A model generated the notes under the pieces. The model searched no databases. It was not told the origin of the DNA and saw nothing but the letters and a program-made list of their open reading frames with translations. A stretch of 64,000 nucleotides of DNA from G963664835 sp963664835 (GTDB taxonomy: Bacteria; Chloroflexota; UBA6077; FW602-bin22; JBCLEL01): assembly GCA_963664835.2 (NCBI GenBank), contig CAXXUG010000024.1, positions 107,744 through 171,743 on the forward strand, read 5' to 3'. The position numbers and the translations under genes are program-made. This document shows, piece after piece, positions 1-8,460 of this stretch (positions are counted from its first letter, which is position 1; each line of letters opens with the position of its first letter).

Positions 1-50
1 ATCCCGTGACTGGCCCCGGTAATCAGGGCCACCTTATTGTCAAGGCGCAT
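1..50 (-). CDS. Short-chain dehydrogenase/reductase (SDR), N-terminal fragment cut by window edge
   Basis: Reading the minus strand from an ATG at position 50 gives MRLDNKVALITGASHGI, then the window ends. This is the classical SDR start: a first beta strand followed by the TGxxxGI dinucleotide-binding loop (here TGASHGI). Only 16-17 residues are visible, so cofactor and substrate cannot be judged. It diverges from the lipoprotein gene that begins at 208, leaving about 157 bases between them for both promoters. Confidence 0.7.
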   Translation of the reverse strand, partial: MRLDNKVALITGASHG

Positions 51-207
51 TTGGTCAATGAAAGACACAGAATCTCTCCGAAAAGCTAATATACGGAATG
101 ATAGCACCTTCCCAAGGGCGGAAACGCTCGAACAATTAACTCCCGGACATCGAGATGAGCGTGTGAGGAACAGACAAGCACGGCCTTGCGAACAACACGG
201 TCGGTTC

Positions 208-1704
208 ATGAGCGCTATCGCCCCCGTCTTGTGGTTCTGTTTTGTATTGGCGCTGGTTTCTTGTGTGCCGAATGGCGTTGCCACCTACGACGGGACCGCC
301 GTCGCCAGGTTAATAAAACCGACAGGCACCCCCTTACCTGCTCAAACACCGGTGCGGACCCGAGTCGCTCAATCAACGTCCAGGCCCTTGCCAACCGCTA
401 CCAATTCCCCCGGTGAGATTCCTACTGTATCTACTGAACCCACTGCTGCGGCTGCCGGGACGGGAGCCGCCTCACCGCCGACCACGGCAGTCGCGACCGA
501 GACGCCGGTCCAACAATCGGCATCCGAAACTGAAACGCTTGAAATTCTAACTCTGACGGCAACTAGCAGTCCGAGTGCGACATCTCCGCCGGCGATCAAG
601 ACAGCCGTGCCGGTCAAACCTCTTGGACCGATGAGGGTGGAGCCGGCCTTTCCGAACCTGGCATTCGAGAGACCCGTGTTTTTGACACACGCCGGAGACG
701 GCTCCAATCGGCTGTTTGTCGTGGAGCAAGCCGGGCGCATTTACGTTATCCCGAACGATGACTCCACGCCGGGAGCCGAAGAATTTTTGGATATCTCCGA
801 CCGCGTCAGTCGTTCGGCGAACGAAGAAGGGTTGCTCGGCCTGGCATTTCACCCAGAATATGCAAACAATGGTGATTTCTACGTTTATTACTCTGCGTCC
901 AACCCCCGGAGATCGGTCTTGTCTCGATTCGCGGTGGACGATTCGGATCCTAACCGAGCGGATAAAGCCAGCGAACTGGTCATTCTCGAGATCGCCCAAC
1001 CATACGGGAATCACAATGGGGGAGCCTTGGTATTCGGTCCTGACGGTTACCTGTACGTCGGCCTTGGCGACGGGGGATCGGGCGGTGATCCACAGGGGCA
1101 CGGACAAAATCTGGGCACTCTGTTGGGTTCGATCATCAGGATCGATCCTGAGAACCCCTCTGGGGGGAAACTTTACGGTATTCCAGCCGACAATCCGTTC
1201 TTGGATCGAGAAGACGCGCGGGGGGAGATCTTCGCCTTCGGATTGCGGAATCCTTGGAGGTTCAGTTTCGATCCAGTTACCAAACTGCTGTGGGTGGGCG
1301 ACGTCGGACAAAACGCTATCGAGGAGATCGATGTCGTTGAACCGGGGCTCAACTATGGCTGGAACATTATGGAGGGATCACGCTGTTTTGCGCCTGCCTC
1401 CGGCTGCCCCACGAGCGGCTTGGAGATGCCGGTCGCCGAATACGATCATAGCGAGGGTTGCTCGGTCACCGGTGGGTACGTGTATCGGGGAAAACGGCTG
1501 GCGATGCTATACGGAGCCTATGTTTACGGCGATTTTTGCACGGGTAGGATTTGGGGCCTGCGCTATGGGGACGGTAAGGTAACCGAGCATAGCAGGATTG
1601 TCGATTCTGGACCGCAGATCTCGTCGTTTGGGGTCGACGAAGCGGGAGAGTTGTACCTAACGGCATTCGATGGACGGCTGTACCGATTAGAGCCGAATCG
1701 GTAG
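208..1704 (+). CDS. PQQ-dependent sugar dehydrogenase-like lipoprotein (GSDH/YliI family)
   Basis: Predicted extracytoplasmic six-bladed propeller of the soluble aldose sugar dehydrogenase family, which oxidises sugars with PQQ. The ATG at 208 is chosen because it opens a lipoprotein signal peptide with lipobox LVSC and Cys at residue 19; longer in-frame starts upstream would bury the signal. Residues about 25-140 form a Ser/Thr/Pro-rich linker. The catalytic domain follows with family landmarks EEGLLGLAFHP, NHNGGALVFGPDGYLY, GLGDGG, FGLRNPWRFSFDP, VGDVGQ and GLNYGWN. The His of NHNGG corresponds to the general-base region of the family. Length (498 aa) equals a usual catalytic domain plus the linker. 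Fold assignment is strong; true PQQ use and substrate are inferred. Confidence 0.88.
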   Translation: MSAIAPVLWFCFVLALVSCVPNGVATYDGTAVARLIKPTGTPLPAQTPVRTRVAQSTSRPLPTATNSPGEIPTVSTEPTAAAAGTGAASPPTTAVATETPVQQSASETETLEILTLTATSSPSATSPPAIKTAVPVKPLGPMRVEPAFPNLAFERPVFLTHAGDGSNRLFVVEQAGRIYVIPNDDSTPGAEEFLDISDRVSRSANEEGLLGLAFHPEYANNGDFYVYYSASNPRRSVLSRFAVDDSDPNRADKASELVILEIAQPYGNHNGGALVFGPDGYLYVGLGDGGSGGDPQGHGQNLGTLLGSIIRIDPENPSGGKLYGIPADNPFLDREDARGEIFAFGLRNPWRFSFDPVTKLLWVGDVGQNAIEEIDVVEPGLNYGWNIMEGSRCFAPASGCPTSGLEMPVAEYDHSEGCSVTGGYVYRGKRLAMLYGAYVYGDFCTGRIWGLRYGDGKVTEHSRIVDSGPQISSFGVDEAGELYLTAFDGRLYRLEPNR

Positions 1705-1957
1705 CTCGAAGCACCGGCTTGGCTGGGTAGTGACACCGTATACGTTCAACTGCGTAGAAGTGCCTTTCCGTGGGTGCTGCAGGAGAGAGTAGTCTCCCGG
1801 CTCGGTTGTCGGGGACGCGATCGCTGGATTCACGCGTTGAGTAAACAGTGACCTGCGCAGACAGGCGGATAACTCGACCAGATTGCGAAGCGTGGGATGC
1901 AGGAAATAGAATTCTATGGTCGCACCATCGATCCCACATAATGGATAAGCAAACGAG

Positions 1958-2971
1958 TTGGAATCCTACCCGAGAATAGGCCTGATCGCCGACACGCACG
2001 AGATGAGGTCGCCGACCTCGTTCGCTCCCGCGATGGCCGCTTTGGACGCCGACTTGAATATACATCTGGGGGACGTGGGAAGCTCACCGACTATAGTTGG
2101 ACTGGTCGACACGTTCAAGAAGATGCACGGCGAAGTCGAAATGACCGGTCCTCAGCGCACCAAGTTCGACGATTCAATAGCCCGCGGACGATCACCTGTG
2201 CGCGCCTACCTCGAGTCGTGGATAACGATTTGGCCGGAGCTAGACCAACTCCGGGTGACAGAGACCTTCGAGCATTGCAGCCAAGTCTTGGGCGTTTGGC
2301 GGTCGCTGCTGAATCCGTATATCGTGGCCGGCAACGTCGATCGGAATTGGCTACGACATCCGACTGCGCGCCAGCTCTTCGACGACAGCGGTGCGGGATT
2401 GGTTGAACTGCCCAAACTACTCGATTACGGGTGGCTCAAGCTCCTGTTGTGGCCTTCGATGAGCCCGCAGAGCGAACGAGAACGTCGGAAGTTGGAAGAG
2501 TCTGTCGCGCAGGTTGGCGATGAGATTAACGGCTGTGACTTGCTGGCAGTTTTTGTCCACGAACAGCTATTTCGGGGTCCGACGCCGTCTCGATATCTCT
2601 CAAATCTGAGAGCCGCAGGATTGTCTCACAGCACCGTACCGTATTATGCACCTAATCCAACGCGGCGCGAGCTTGGCGCCATTCTAGCCGCGCTGCCACC
2701 TGAATGTAGGGTATTGGCATTCTCCGGTCACATCCACGACCGGCAAGAAGTGATTGCCGCTGGCGTCAAATATCTACCGGGGGGCCCGAACGGTGGATTG
2801 ATGCTGCGCCTGCCGCCACAGAGGGGGCAAGACCGCCGTTACGTGGAGTGTTTCTGCCTACCCGCCGGCGTGCCGGCAGGGCTCGAACTGCGCCCAGAGG
2901 GAGCGATCCTGAAGCTATTGGAACCAGCCGGCGGTTTCGTGGAATCGACTGATGGCATCGCGAAGAGCTAG
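1958..2971 (+). CDS. Calcineurin-like metallophosphoesterase (YfcE/MJ0936-type) with insertion
   Basis: Metal-dependent phosphoesterase fold. Visible motifs in order are GLIADTHE (DxH), HLGDVGS (GDxx), VAGNVDRN (GNxD), VFVHEQ (late His) and FSGHIHDRQ (GHxH), which together make the two-metal site. At 337 aa it is roughly twice the size of minimal YfcE proteins. The extra mass is an insert of about 70 residues between the GD and GN motifs and a C-terminal extension. The TTG start at 1958 is the only useful start before the DxH motif and has no clear ribosome site, so the true start is uncertain. The gene overlaps the LysM gene by 20 bases. Substrate unknown; phosphodiesterase activity is inferred from the family. 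Confidence 0.8.
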   Translation: MESYPRIGLIADTHEMRSPTSFAPAMAALDADLNIHLGDVGSSPTIVGLVDTFKKMHGEVEMTGPQRTKFDDSIARGRSPVRAYLESWITIWPELDQLRVTETFEHCSQVLGVWRSLLNPYIVAGNVDRNWLRHPTARQLFDDSGAGLVELPKLLDYGWLKLLLWPSMSPQSERERRKLEESVAQVGDEINGCDLLAVFVHEQLFRGPTPSRYLSNLRAAGLSHSTVPYYAPNPTRRELGAILAALPPECRVLAFSGHIHDRQEVIAAGVKYLPGGPNGGLMLRLPPQRGQDRRYVECFCLPAGVPAGLELRPEGAILKLLEPAGGFVESTDGIAKS

Positions 2972-3404
2972 CTACTCTTTCCCGTTCGTGCTGTTGACAC
3001 TGGTCGCGGTGACGGCTGCGGTCTCGGTTGGGTTCTTCTCGCCAAACATCGTCTCTTTGCTTGAGGGCGAATCCGCCGAAGTAACTGACGAACAGGCCGA
3101 GGCGACAGCCCTTCCGAGCGTGCCGGCGGCGGTGACATTTACACCGGTACCCCCGACGGTGACTCCCACCTTCACCAACACGCCGGTGCCTCCAACACCG
3201 ACCGTCACGAGCACAGTCACTCCAACGCCGACGCCTACCGCGACCGCCACCCCCATTATGACTCACGTGGTGCAACCGGATGAGGCGCTTTGGGAGATAG
3301 CGGAGCGCTACGGGGTGGACGTCGAGGATCTGATCGAACTGAACAACATTGAAGACCCTGACCATCTTGTTCCCGGTGAAGAGCTAAAACTACCGCCTCA
3401 ATAG
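2952..3404 (+). CDS. Membrane-anchored LysM domain protein
   Basis: A 150-residue protein with one N-terminal hydrophobic segment (about residues 9-29) that acts as signal anchor, a Thr/Pro-rich spacer (about 55-100, repeated TPTPT-like units) and one C-terminal LysM domain. The LysM part starts at THVVQPDEALWEIAERYGV and continues through a LIELNNI segment to PGEELKLPPQ at the end. LysM binds N-acetylglucosamine-containing polymers such as peptidoglycan, so the protein probably sits outside the membrane against the wall. It starts inside the 3' end of the phosphoesterase gene, which suggests translational coupling. No enzymatic domain is present. Confidence 0.85.
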   Translation: MASRRASYSFPFVLLTLVAVTAAVSVGFFSPNIVSLLEGESAEVTDEQAEATALPSVPAAVTFTPVPPTVTPTFTNTPVPPTPTVTSTVTPTPTPTATATPIMTHVVQPDEALWEIAERYGVDVEDLIELNNIEDPDHLVPGEELKLPPQ

Positions 3405-3758
3405 CACGAGTTCAGACTTGGGTCCTCCGCCCGCCTGAACTGATTTGGCCGAGTCACAATACAAATCTCTAATCGGTGGTTGAGTGGAGTATCCGAGCGA
3501 ATGAGTGACCGGTCCACGGTCCGCTCGACCTCATCATCAGGGCAAGGCGTTCGCAGTCTAAAACCGTTCCCTGCTTTGCCCAATCGGTGATCATACTTCG
3601 TGGTATACCTTCCGTGGTGCGACGATGCGCCCATTAGGAGCAGATACGCTTTTGCCTCAGGTCCCGCGGGCAATAATGTTACGGTGGTCGCTATCGCGTG
3701 CTATCCTTTGGAACCGCGGTGAGGATTCCGTTGTGAATGTTTGTTCCTGGAGAGACCG
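3405..3758 (+). other. Intergenic region, no gene recognised
   Basis: About 350 bases between the LysM gene and moaD. It holds a loose inverted repeat right after the LysM stop (GTTCAG near 3410 and CTGAAC near 3435) without a T run, and a short GACCG/CGGTC hairpin near 3510. I see no convincing promoter or riboswitch. Confidence 0.4.
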
Positions 3759-4025
3759 GTGATCACCGTAACAGTCAGGCTATTCGCCGCCTACAGGGAA
3801 GCGATAGGACGAAGCGAAATGTTGATCGAAGCGCCTGATGGATCAAGGATTAACTGGCTGGTTGCCGAAGTTGTACGTAGACACCCAGAGCTCGCCGGAC
3901 GATTGAGCCGGGCCGCGTACGCCGTCAACCGCGACCACGTGGATCTGGAACAGGTTCTTGCCGATGGCGACGAAGTAGTCTTTATTCCCCCAGTTTCAGG
4001 AGGTTCTGGCCGTGGCGGTAGCTGA
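3759..4025 (+). CDS. moaD: Molybdopterin synthase sulfur carrier subunit MoaD
   Basis: Ubiquitin-like sulfur carrier that delivers sulfur to precursor Z as a C-terminal thiocarboxylate, working with MoaE. The GTG at 3759 is preferred: GGAGAG lies just upstream at 3749-3754 and the protein then begins ITVTVRLFAAYREAIG, a normal MoaD start. The body ends in the family signature VFIPPVSGG. The reading frame does not stop there but continues SGRGGS before TGA, so the functional Gly-Gly is not terminal. The extra codons include the Shine-Dalgarno AGGAGGT (3998-4004) used by moaE, with which it overlaps by 14 bases. Either the tail is trimmed before activation or the second GG (GGS) is used. Confidence 0.9.
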   Translation: MITVTVRLFAAYREAIGRSEMLIEAPDGSRINWLVAEVVRRHPELAGRLSRAAYAVNRDHVDLEQVLADGDEVVFIPPVSGGSGRGGS

Positions 4026-4437
4026 AACCGGGCTTTTTCGAATCACGACCGAGAGGCTCGATCCGGACGCGGTGAGGTCGTTAGTCGAACATGACGGAGC
4101 GGGCGCTATCGTCCTATTTCACGGAGTGGTGCGAAATCGTGCTCTGAGCGGGCGCGAGGTGACGCACTTGGAGTACGAGGCATATCCGGAAATGGCCGAA
4201 GAAAAGATGCTCGAAATTGGACGAGAAATAAGTGATCTGTACGACGTAAAACGAGTCGCGATCGTGCATCGGGTCGGTCGTTTGGCACTGGGAGAAGCGA
4301 GTGTTGTTATCGCGGTATCGAGCGCGAGGCGACGGAGTGCATTCGAAGCCAGCGAGTACGCGATCGAACGACTTAAGGAAATTGTCCCGATTTGGAAGAA
4401 AGAGATTGGGCCGGACGGTCAGAGCTGGGTGGAGTAA
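4012..4437 (+). CDS. moaE: Molybdopterin synthase catalytic subunit MoaE
   Basis: Large subunit of molybdopterin synthase, converting precursor Z to the dithiolene molybdopterin with MoaD thiocarboxylate. The 141-residue length matches the family. Recognisable stretches are GAIVLFHGVVR, VTHLEYEAYPEMA, VAIVHRVGRL, SAFEASEYAIERLK and VPIWKKE, the last holding the conserved active-site lysine region. The GTG start at 4012 has a near-perfect AGGAGGT seven bases upstream, located within the end of moaD. moaA, moaC, moeA and mog are not in this window. Confidence 0.95.
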   Translation: MAVAETGLFRITTERLDPDAVRSLVEHDGAGAIVLFHGVVRNRALSGREVTHLEYEAYPEMAEEKMLEIGREISDLYDVKRVAIVHRVGRLALGEASVVIAVSSARRRSAFEASEYAIERLKEIVPIWKKEIGPDGQSWVE

Positions 4438-4473
4438 AAGTGTCTGCTCAAGAGGCAAACGGGAGGACGTGCC

Positions 4474-4704
4474 ACGAAAGATAGCATAAACCTCCGAAGA
4501 TTCCGGGGCGCGTGCAAGTATTACCGGGAGGATTGGCGGGCAGAAAATGCGCTTTACCGCAGCTGCTGTCTACTCGACATGCCGCCGGAGACGCTTGAAG
4601 AACAGGACCTCTGCAAGTCCAGTCCGAAGGCATGCTGGCGCTTTGACGAGAAGAAACTGGCAAGAATCGGGAAGGGTAAGCACCGTCCGGTCAGCGTTGA
4701 CTGA
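4474..4704 (+). CDS. Candidate small Cys-rich protein with non-standard start
   Basis: An open frame runs from the moaE stop to TGA at 4702-4704. Its translation looks protein-like: charged and aromatic residues with spaced cysteines, namely ACKYYREDW, YRSCCLLDMPPETLEEQ, DLCKSS and ACWRFDEKK. The five cysteines resemble a metal-binding small protein. There is no ATG, GTG or TTG in frame. A strong Shine-Dalgarno GGGAGGA at 4461-4467 precedes an ACG codon at 4474, which would give 76 residues; an ATA at 4486 is another option. The gene would end inside the -35 box of the tRNA promoter. Other frames here are also open, so this rests on composition and the ribosome site only. Function unknown. 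Confidence 0.35.
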   Translation, partial: TKDSINLRRFRGACKYYREDWRAENALYRSCCLLDMPPETLEEQDLCKSSPKACWRFDEKKLARIGKGKHRPVSVD

Positions 4705-4725
4705 GATCGGGACCGCCGGTATACT
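4697..4725 (+). promoter_or_regulatory. Sigma-70-type promoter of the tRNA operon
   Basis: TTGACT at 4697-4702, a 17-base spacer, and TATACT at 4720-4725. Transcription would begin near 4732, about 12 bases before the first tRNA. It is the best promoter match near the four-tRNA cluster. Confidence 0.75.
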
Positions 4726-4743
4726 CAATTGGCTAGCACCTAT

Positions 4744-4833
4744 GCGGGTGTGGCGGAACTGGTAGACGCGCCAGCTTGAGGGGCTGTTGGGATATATAGT
4801 CCCGTGGAGGTTCGAGTCCTCTCACCCGCACCA
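4744..4833 (+). tRNA. tRNA-Leu (anticodon GAG)
   Basis: Acceptor GCGGGTG pairs with CACCCGC. The anticodon loop is TTGAGGG, giving GAG. There is a long class II variable arm and a T arm with TTCGAGT. Discriminator A is at 4830 and the CCA end is encoded (4831-4833). First of four tRNAs in tandem. Confidence 0.93.
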
Positions 4834-4849
4834 GAAGAGCGCGGGCAAC

Positions 4850-4924
4850 GCGGAAGTGGCTCAGTGGTAGAGCATCTCCTTGCCAAGGAGAGGGTCACGG
4901 GTTCGAATCCCGTCTTCCGCTCCA
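4850..4924 (+). tRNA. tRNA-Gly (anticodon GCC)
   Basis: Acceptor GCGGAAG pairs with CTTCCGC. The anticodon loop TTGCCAA sits between TCTCC and GGAGA, giving GCC. T loop TTCGAAT is present. Discriminator T at 4921 suits bacterial tRNA-Gly, and CCA is encoded at 4922-4924. Confidence 0.95.
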
Positions 4925-4926
4925 AA

Positions 4927-4998
4927 GGCGACGTGGCCAAGTGGTTAAGGCGGGGGTCTGCAAAATCCCTATCGGCGGTTCGAATCCGCCCGTCGCCT
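4927..4998 (+). tRNA. tRNA-Cys (anticodon GCA)
   Basis: Acceptor GGCGACG pairs with CGTCGCC. The anticodon loop CTGCAAA gives GCA. Discriminator T at 4998 matches the U73 identity element of tRNA-Cys. The genomic sequence continues CCG, so the CCA end is not encoded here. It begins two bases after the tRNA-Gly CCA. Confidence 0.93.
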
Positions 4999-5015
4999 CC
5001 GTCTCCGCTGCACCA

Positions 5016-5101
5016 GCCGAAGTGGCGGAACAGGCAGACGCGACGGTCTCAAAAACCGTTGGGGGGCAACCCCCTTGTGGGTTCGACTCCCACCTTCGGC
5101 A
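5016..5101 (+). tRNA. tRNA-Leu (anticodon CAA)
   Basis: Acceptor GCCGAAG pairs with CTTCGGC. The loop CTCAAAA between ACGGT and ACCGT gives anticodon CAA. It has a long variable arm with a GGGGG/CCCCC stem and T loop TTCGACT. Discriminator A is at 5101; CCA is not encoded. Last member of the cluster. Confidence 0.93.
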
Positions 5102-5544
5102 CCCAGTTTCACCACATACGGTGTATTCGGGCACTCGCAGCGTATTTCCCATCGCTTCGCCGCTATGACTGGTATCCACGCTTGAAGGAAGCACCGGCGA
5201 ACAGGCAAGCGAACGCGCACGGACTTTCGAGAGCGGCGGACGCAGGCATTGGCGAAAAAGACGCGAAGCCAAGCAAAAAAATCTTCGCCTACGAATGAGA
5301 CGACGTGCCCTCAGTTTATAGCGTGCCGGCCGAGGTAGGTCACATCCAAGCTCGTCTTGTCGTTAACAAACGGATTGTGCTACTGAGCCGGATCAAACTT
5401 GCACATCGTCCTCTGTCTCAAGTATCTATCACCTAGAACTTGAGCAGCGCGCAACCACTCCCGATACGGTGCTTCGGGGCGCACCTGCTTGCATGAACCG
5501 GCCCAGACGATTGACCGCGAAGGGACCAAGTCAGAATAACTCAT
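5102..5544 (+). other. Intergenic region, no gene recognised
   Basis: About 440 bases between the tRNA cluster and the membrane-protein gene. No T-rich terminator follows the last tRNA. A run of seven A at 5275-5281 lies mid-region. I found no reading frame with protein-like composition and no known RNA. Confidence 0.4.
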
Positions 5545-7476
5545 ATGTCTCCCGAACGACGCCACGGTAATAGGGAAACGGAGGGGCCGGCAGCCTGCGA
5601 GCCGGTCGATGATCGCCTCGTCTTGTTCATGTTCTCGGTCCTGTTTGGTCTAGTCGCGGCATCCTTATCCGGCTACCGCTACGGACTCGACGATCAGGTG
5701 CCACAACTGGCCCAGATATTCCGGCTCATTGATCCCGGCTACCTGACGAGCGATTTCTACGTGAATGCGACGGAGGGATTCGGTCCCAGCTTCTATTACA
5801 ACCTCTTCCTAGCATTTTTGGCCAGCTACATTCCGCTGCACGCCGTTATGGCGGTCTTGTGGCTGTCGGCGTTTGTTGGCGTTATCGTGGTTACTGCGTT
5901 CGCGGCGAGGCACATTACCGGCACGCTACTTGGAGGGATGTTTGCCGCAATTCTGGTTACGGTATCTGCTCCGTTTTCCCTGGGGTTTGCCGCAACCGTC
6001 CTAGCACCTGTTCTAACACCTCGTTTCCTCGCCCTGCCCTTTGCCCTGTTCGCTATTTGGAGGGGATTTCGCGGGCAAGCGATCTGCGCAGCGATCGCGT
6101 CACTACCGGCAACCTTGATCCATCCCACACTGGGCATTGAAACAGCGGTACTTGCGCTGGCAGCGGCAGCGGTGACCAATCGTTGCCGTTGGGTTAGTCG
6201 ATGCGTGAATCCCTTCGGCGGTGCGTGGCGTTTGGCCGCCGGAATCCTCATTGTTGGACTTTCATCCATCCTTTGGATCGTGCCGACGATTGCGACAGGA
6301 GTCAGCTTTTATTCGACGACGGAAGACCTGGTACACATCAATGCCTATTTCCGGTTTCCGCATCAACTGGTCCCAAGCTCATGGGAGGCGGGTCAATGGG
6401 CATTGGCGGCCGGATTCGCGGTTATCGTCGTCATCGCATTCGCCGAGTTCATTCGCGGAAGGACAAGTTCGGAGTCAAGGATGCAGGAGCGGTCGGCCCT
6501 TGGCTACGCGACAACAACGATACTCTTAATAATTGTGGCCGCCTCACTCTGCGGATACGTATTCATCGAACTAATCCCGACGCGAGTAGCGATTATCGCC
6601 AACACGTTCCAATTGGTGGTAGTGGCCAGCTGGCTCGGCTGGATATTGATTGCCGGAATGATTGCGGATTTCATGAGGTCGGGAAGGTGGCATTGGGCTG
6701 CGTTGTGCGTGGTCAGCGCCGCTAGCGCTGCGAGTCTGTTCGTCTTCGCCGGCGTCGCGTTCGGGGCTTCCAAGCTGAGTGGCGGGGCCACTTTCCGGTC
6801 CAGAGTCTTCTTTGCCGGCGTTGCAATATTGATCTTCGACGCGATGGTATTGACAAAAATCTGGATGGGTCAGCCACTTCTTCTAGACGGGTTGCTTGTC
6901 GCAATGGGGCTTCCGGTCGTATTAATGATCGCGCTACACAGCAGGCTCAAGCCGGTAGCGATCGCGGCACTAGCCGGCGGGCTTGTGGTCGTAACGACGA
7001 GCCTTGCCTTGGATCATTACGATGTCCTGCCGAAGAACATACCCTTCGCTTCTTCCTTCCTAGAAAAGACACAGCCAATCCTGACATTGGATCAAGCTCT
7101 CCGGGAAGGTCTAGACCTCGCCGAGGATCGAGAGCTCATATTGGCCGCAAGAGACTCCTCGCATCCCGACTCGGTGTTTCTCATTCCCTGGAACTGGCGG
7201 AATTGGCGGCTGCTAGCCAATAGGGCTGTTGTCGTAGACCGCGAGGCTTTTCCCTTCCAAGAAGACGCAATGAGGGAATGGTATGATCGCTACCTCACCA
7301 TTTACGAAGAGGGCGCCGGCTTCCCTTACCAAGTAACCGAGAGCGAGTTGCTGGAACTCCAACGGGAGTACGCGTTCCACTATGCGGTGGTGCCTAGTGG
7401 GGCCAGGATGTCATTTCCGGTGACTGCAACTTCGGAGCATTGGAAACTAATCCAGGTCGCCGAGACTGTTCCCTAA
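5545..7476 (+). CDS. Large multi-pass membrane protein of unknown function
   Basis: A 643-residue protein with roughly a dozen predicted transmembrane segments, from LVLFMFSVLFGLVAASL near residue 30 to about residue 490. A C-terminal soluble domain of about 140 residues follows, beginning near NIPFASSFLEKTQ and containing FLIPWNWRNWRLL and YDRYLTIYEEG. The opening motif GYRYGLDDQVPQLAQI followed by DPGYLTSDFYVN recalls membrane proteins of the DUF6798 type and the layout of GT-C glycosyltransferases (loop acids after the first helix, periplasmic tail), but I cannot confirm either. ATG start at 5545. It stands alone between two RNA-gene regions, so context does not help. A role in envelope polymer or lipid modification is only a guess. 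Confidence 0.7.
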   Translation: MSPERRHGNRETEGPAACEPVDDRLVLFMFSVLFGLVAASLSGYRYGLDDQVPQLAQIFRLIDPGYLTSDFYVNATEGFGPSFYYNLFLAFLASYIPLHAVMAVLWLSAFVGVIVVTAFAARHITGTLLGGMFAAILVTVSAPFSLGFAATVLAPVLTPRFLALPFALFAIWRGFRGQAICAAIASLPATLIHPTLGIETAVLALAAAAVTNRCRWVSRCVNPFGGAWRLAAGILIVGLSSILWIVPTIATGVSFYSTTEDLVHINAYFRFPHQLVPSSWEAGQWALAAGFAVIVVIAFAEFIRGRTSSESRMQERSALGYATTTILLIIVAASLCGYVFIELIPTRVAIIANTFQLVVVASWLGWILIAGMIADFMRSGRWHWAALCVVSAASAASLFVFAGVAFGASKLSGGATFRSRVFFAGVAILIFDAMVLTKIWMGQPLLLDGLLVAMGLPVVLMIALHSRLKPVAIAALAGGLVVVTTSLALDHYDVLPKNIPFASSFLEKTQPILTLDQALREGLDLAEDRELILAARDSSHPDSVFLIPWNWRNWRLLANRAVVVDREAFPFQEDAMREWYDRYLTIYEEGAGFPYQVTESELLELQREYAFHYAVVPSGARMSFPVTATSEHWKLIQVAETVP

Positions 7477-7832
7477 AGGGTACGGGACGGGCACGAAGAC
7501 AATCGTAACGCGACACACCGTCGACGGCCGGCTACAACGAACTCGCGGTCGAATCATCTTTGGACGTCAATCGAATACCAACGGCGATTTGGCCCTGATT
7601 AGTTGAGCTGCGTGGGTGCCTAGTGCTTAAGATGAGGCAATTTGATGGGGCGATTACTTCGGAACTAAGGTCCGGATTCCGAGGGATGTAGATTGACGCT
7701 TAAGGCACGATTGGGAGAACCTGCCGGCGGTCGATAACTTGGCTTATAATGTTTGAGTGTAGGCTGCTCCGAGCGCCGCGTGGCTTGACCGGGAAACCCG
7801 ATCCGCCCATTCCTAACCCGCAGCCGAACCGA
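7477..7832 (+). other. Intergenic region upstream of tRNA-Gln
   Basis: About 355 bases without a credible gene. A perfect TATAAT hexamer sits at 7745-7750, about 83 bases before the tRNA, but no good -35 is at the right distance, so its use as the tRNA promoter is uncertain. Confidence 0.4.
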
Positions 7833-7903
7833 TGCCGGATGGTGTAACGGTAACACAGCAGACTTTGGATCTGTAGTTCTAGGTTCGAATCCTAGTCCGG
7901 CAG
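7833..7903 (+). tRNA. tRNA-Gln (anticodon TTG)
   Basis: Acceptor TGCCGGA pairs with TCCGGCA. The loop CTTTGGA between GCAGA and TCTGT gives anticodon TTG. T loop TTCGAAT. Discriminator G at 7903 fits tRNA-Gln. CCA is not encoded. Its acceptor, D and T arms are nearly identical to the tRNA-Gln at 8461-8531 on the other strand. Confidence 0.95.
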
Positions 7904-8460
7904 CCCTAACTTGTCTCCAATGGACGCCTGCGAGTGCCTTACTCCGCCTCGCGGCGTGAGGCGATTCCTACTCCCCATTCTGTCAACGTGCACGATGACA
8001 ACGCGAGTTGAACCTCGAAAGCGGAGACGACCACCAGTCGAAAATCGATCAGAATACTGGCAACTGAGCCGGGAATGCGTCCGGCGGACGACCCTTGGCG
8101 GTCACGAACGGGGAGAATTATCCACATTTTGTTGATAGTGTGGATAAATCCGTGGGGAAAGCTTGCAAGACTCGTTGATGAACGGTCCCGAAATCGCTTC
8201 AACGGTCTTGGAAATGACTAGGGCATTTCAACCTCTCAATCAGGTGAGTGAGACGGTGGTTGGCGAACGTGGAGACTCCGACGCCCGCAGGAATTCGTCT
8301 GCGGGTCCGTCTCCCTCCTTCTTGGATCTCCGGCATTCCGAAGTTGACAAGGAGAAGACAGCTACAGGAAGCGGCAGCGACTCCCGCGAATCACACGAAC
8401 AACCTTGCGGTCACGGGGAGGGGTGGATTCACACTGGCTATTCCGCGAGGGGTGAATGGG
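7904..8460 (+). other. Intergenic region between convergent tRNA-Gln genes
   Basis: A 557-base gap flanked by two tRNA-Gln genes that face each other. It contains the inverted DnaA-box pair at 8118-8147 and a small hairpin CCCGCAG/CTGCGGG at 8284-8305. Frames crossing it run on into the tRNA gene, so I do not treat them as coding. Confidence 0.5.
8118..8147. promoter_or_regulatory. Inverted pair of perfect DnaA boxes
   Basis: TTATCCACA at 8118-8126 and its exact reverse complement TGTGGATAA at 8139-8147, 12 bases apart. Both match the TTATNCACA consensus fully. The pair could also form a 9-bp hairpin. Origin function is possible but only two boxes are visible and dnaA is not here. Confidence 0.55.

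Noticed and set aside
547..1311. 254-residue minus-strand frame
   Set aside because: Antisense to the sugar dehydrogenase, whose motifs are unambiguous.
716..1582. 288-residue plus-strand frame
   Set aside because: Out-of-frame shadow of the sugar dehydrogenase gene.
2766..3365. 199-residue minus-strand frame rich in His and Arg
   Set aside because: Antisense of the LysM gene; the Thr/Pro linker read backwards gives the odd composition.
4804..5298. 164-residue plus-strand frame and several others across the tRNA cluster
   Set aside because: They run through four clear tRNA genes and have no protein-like features.
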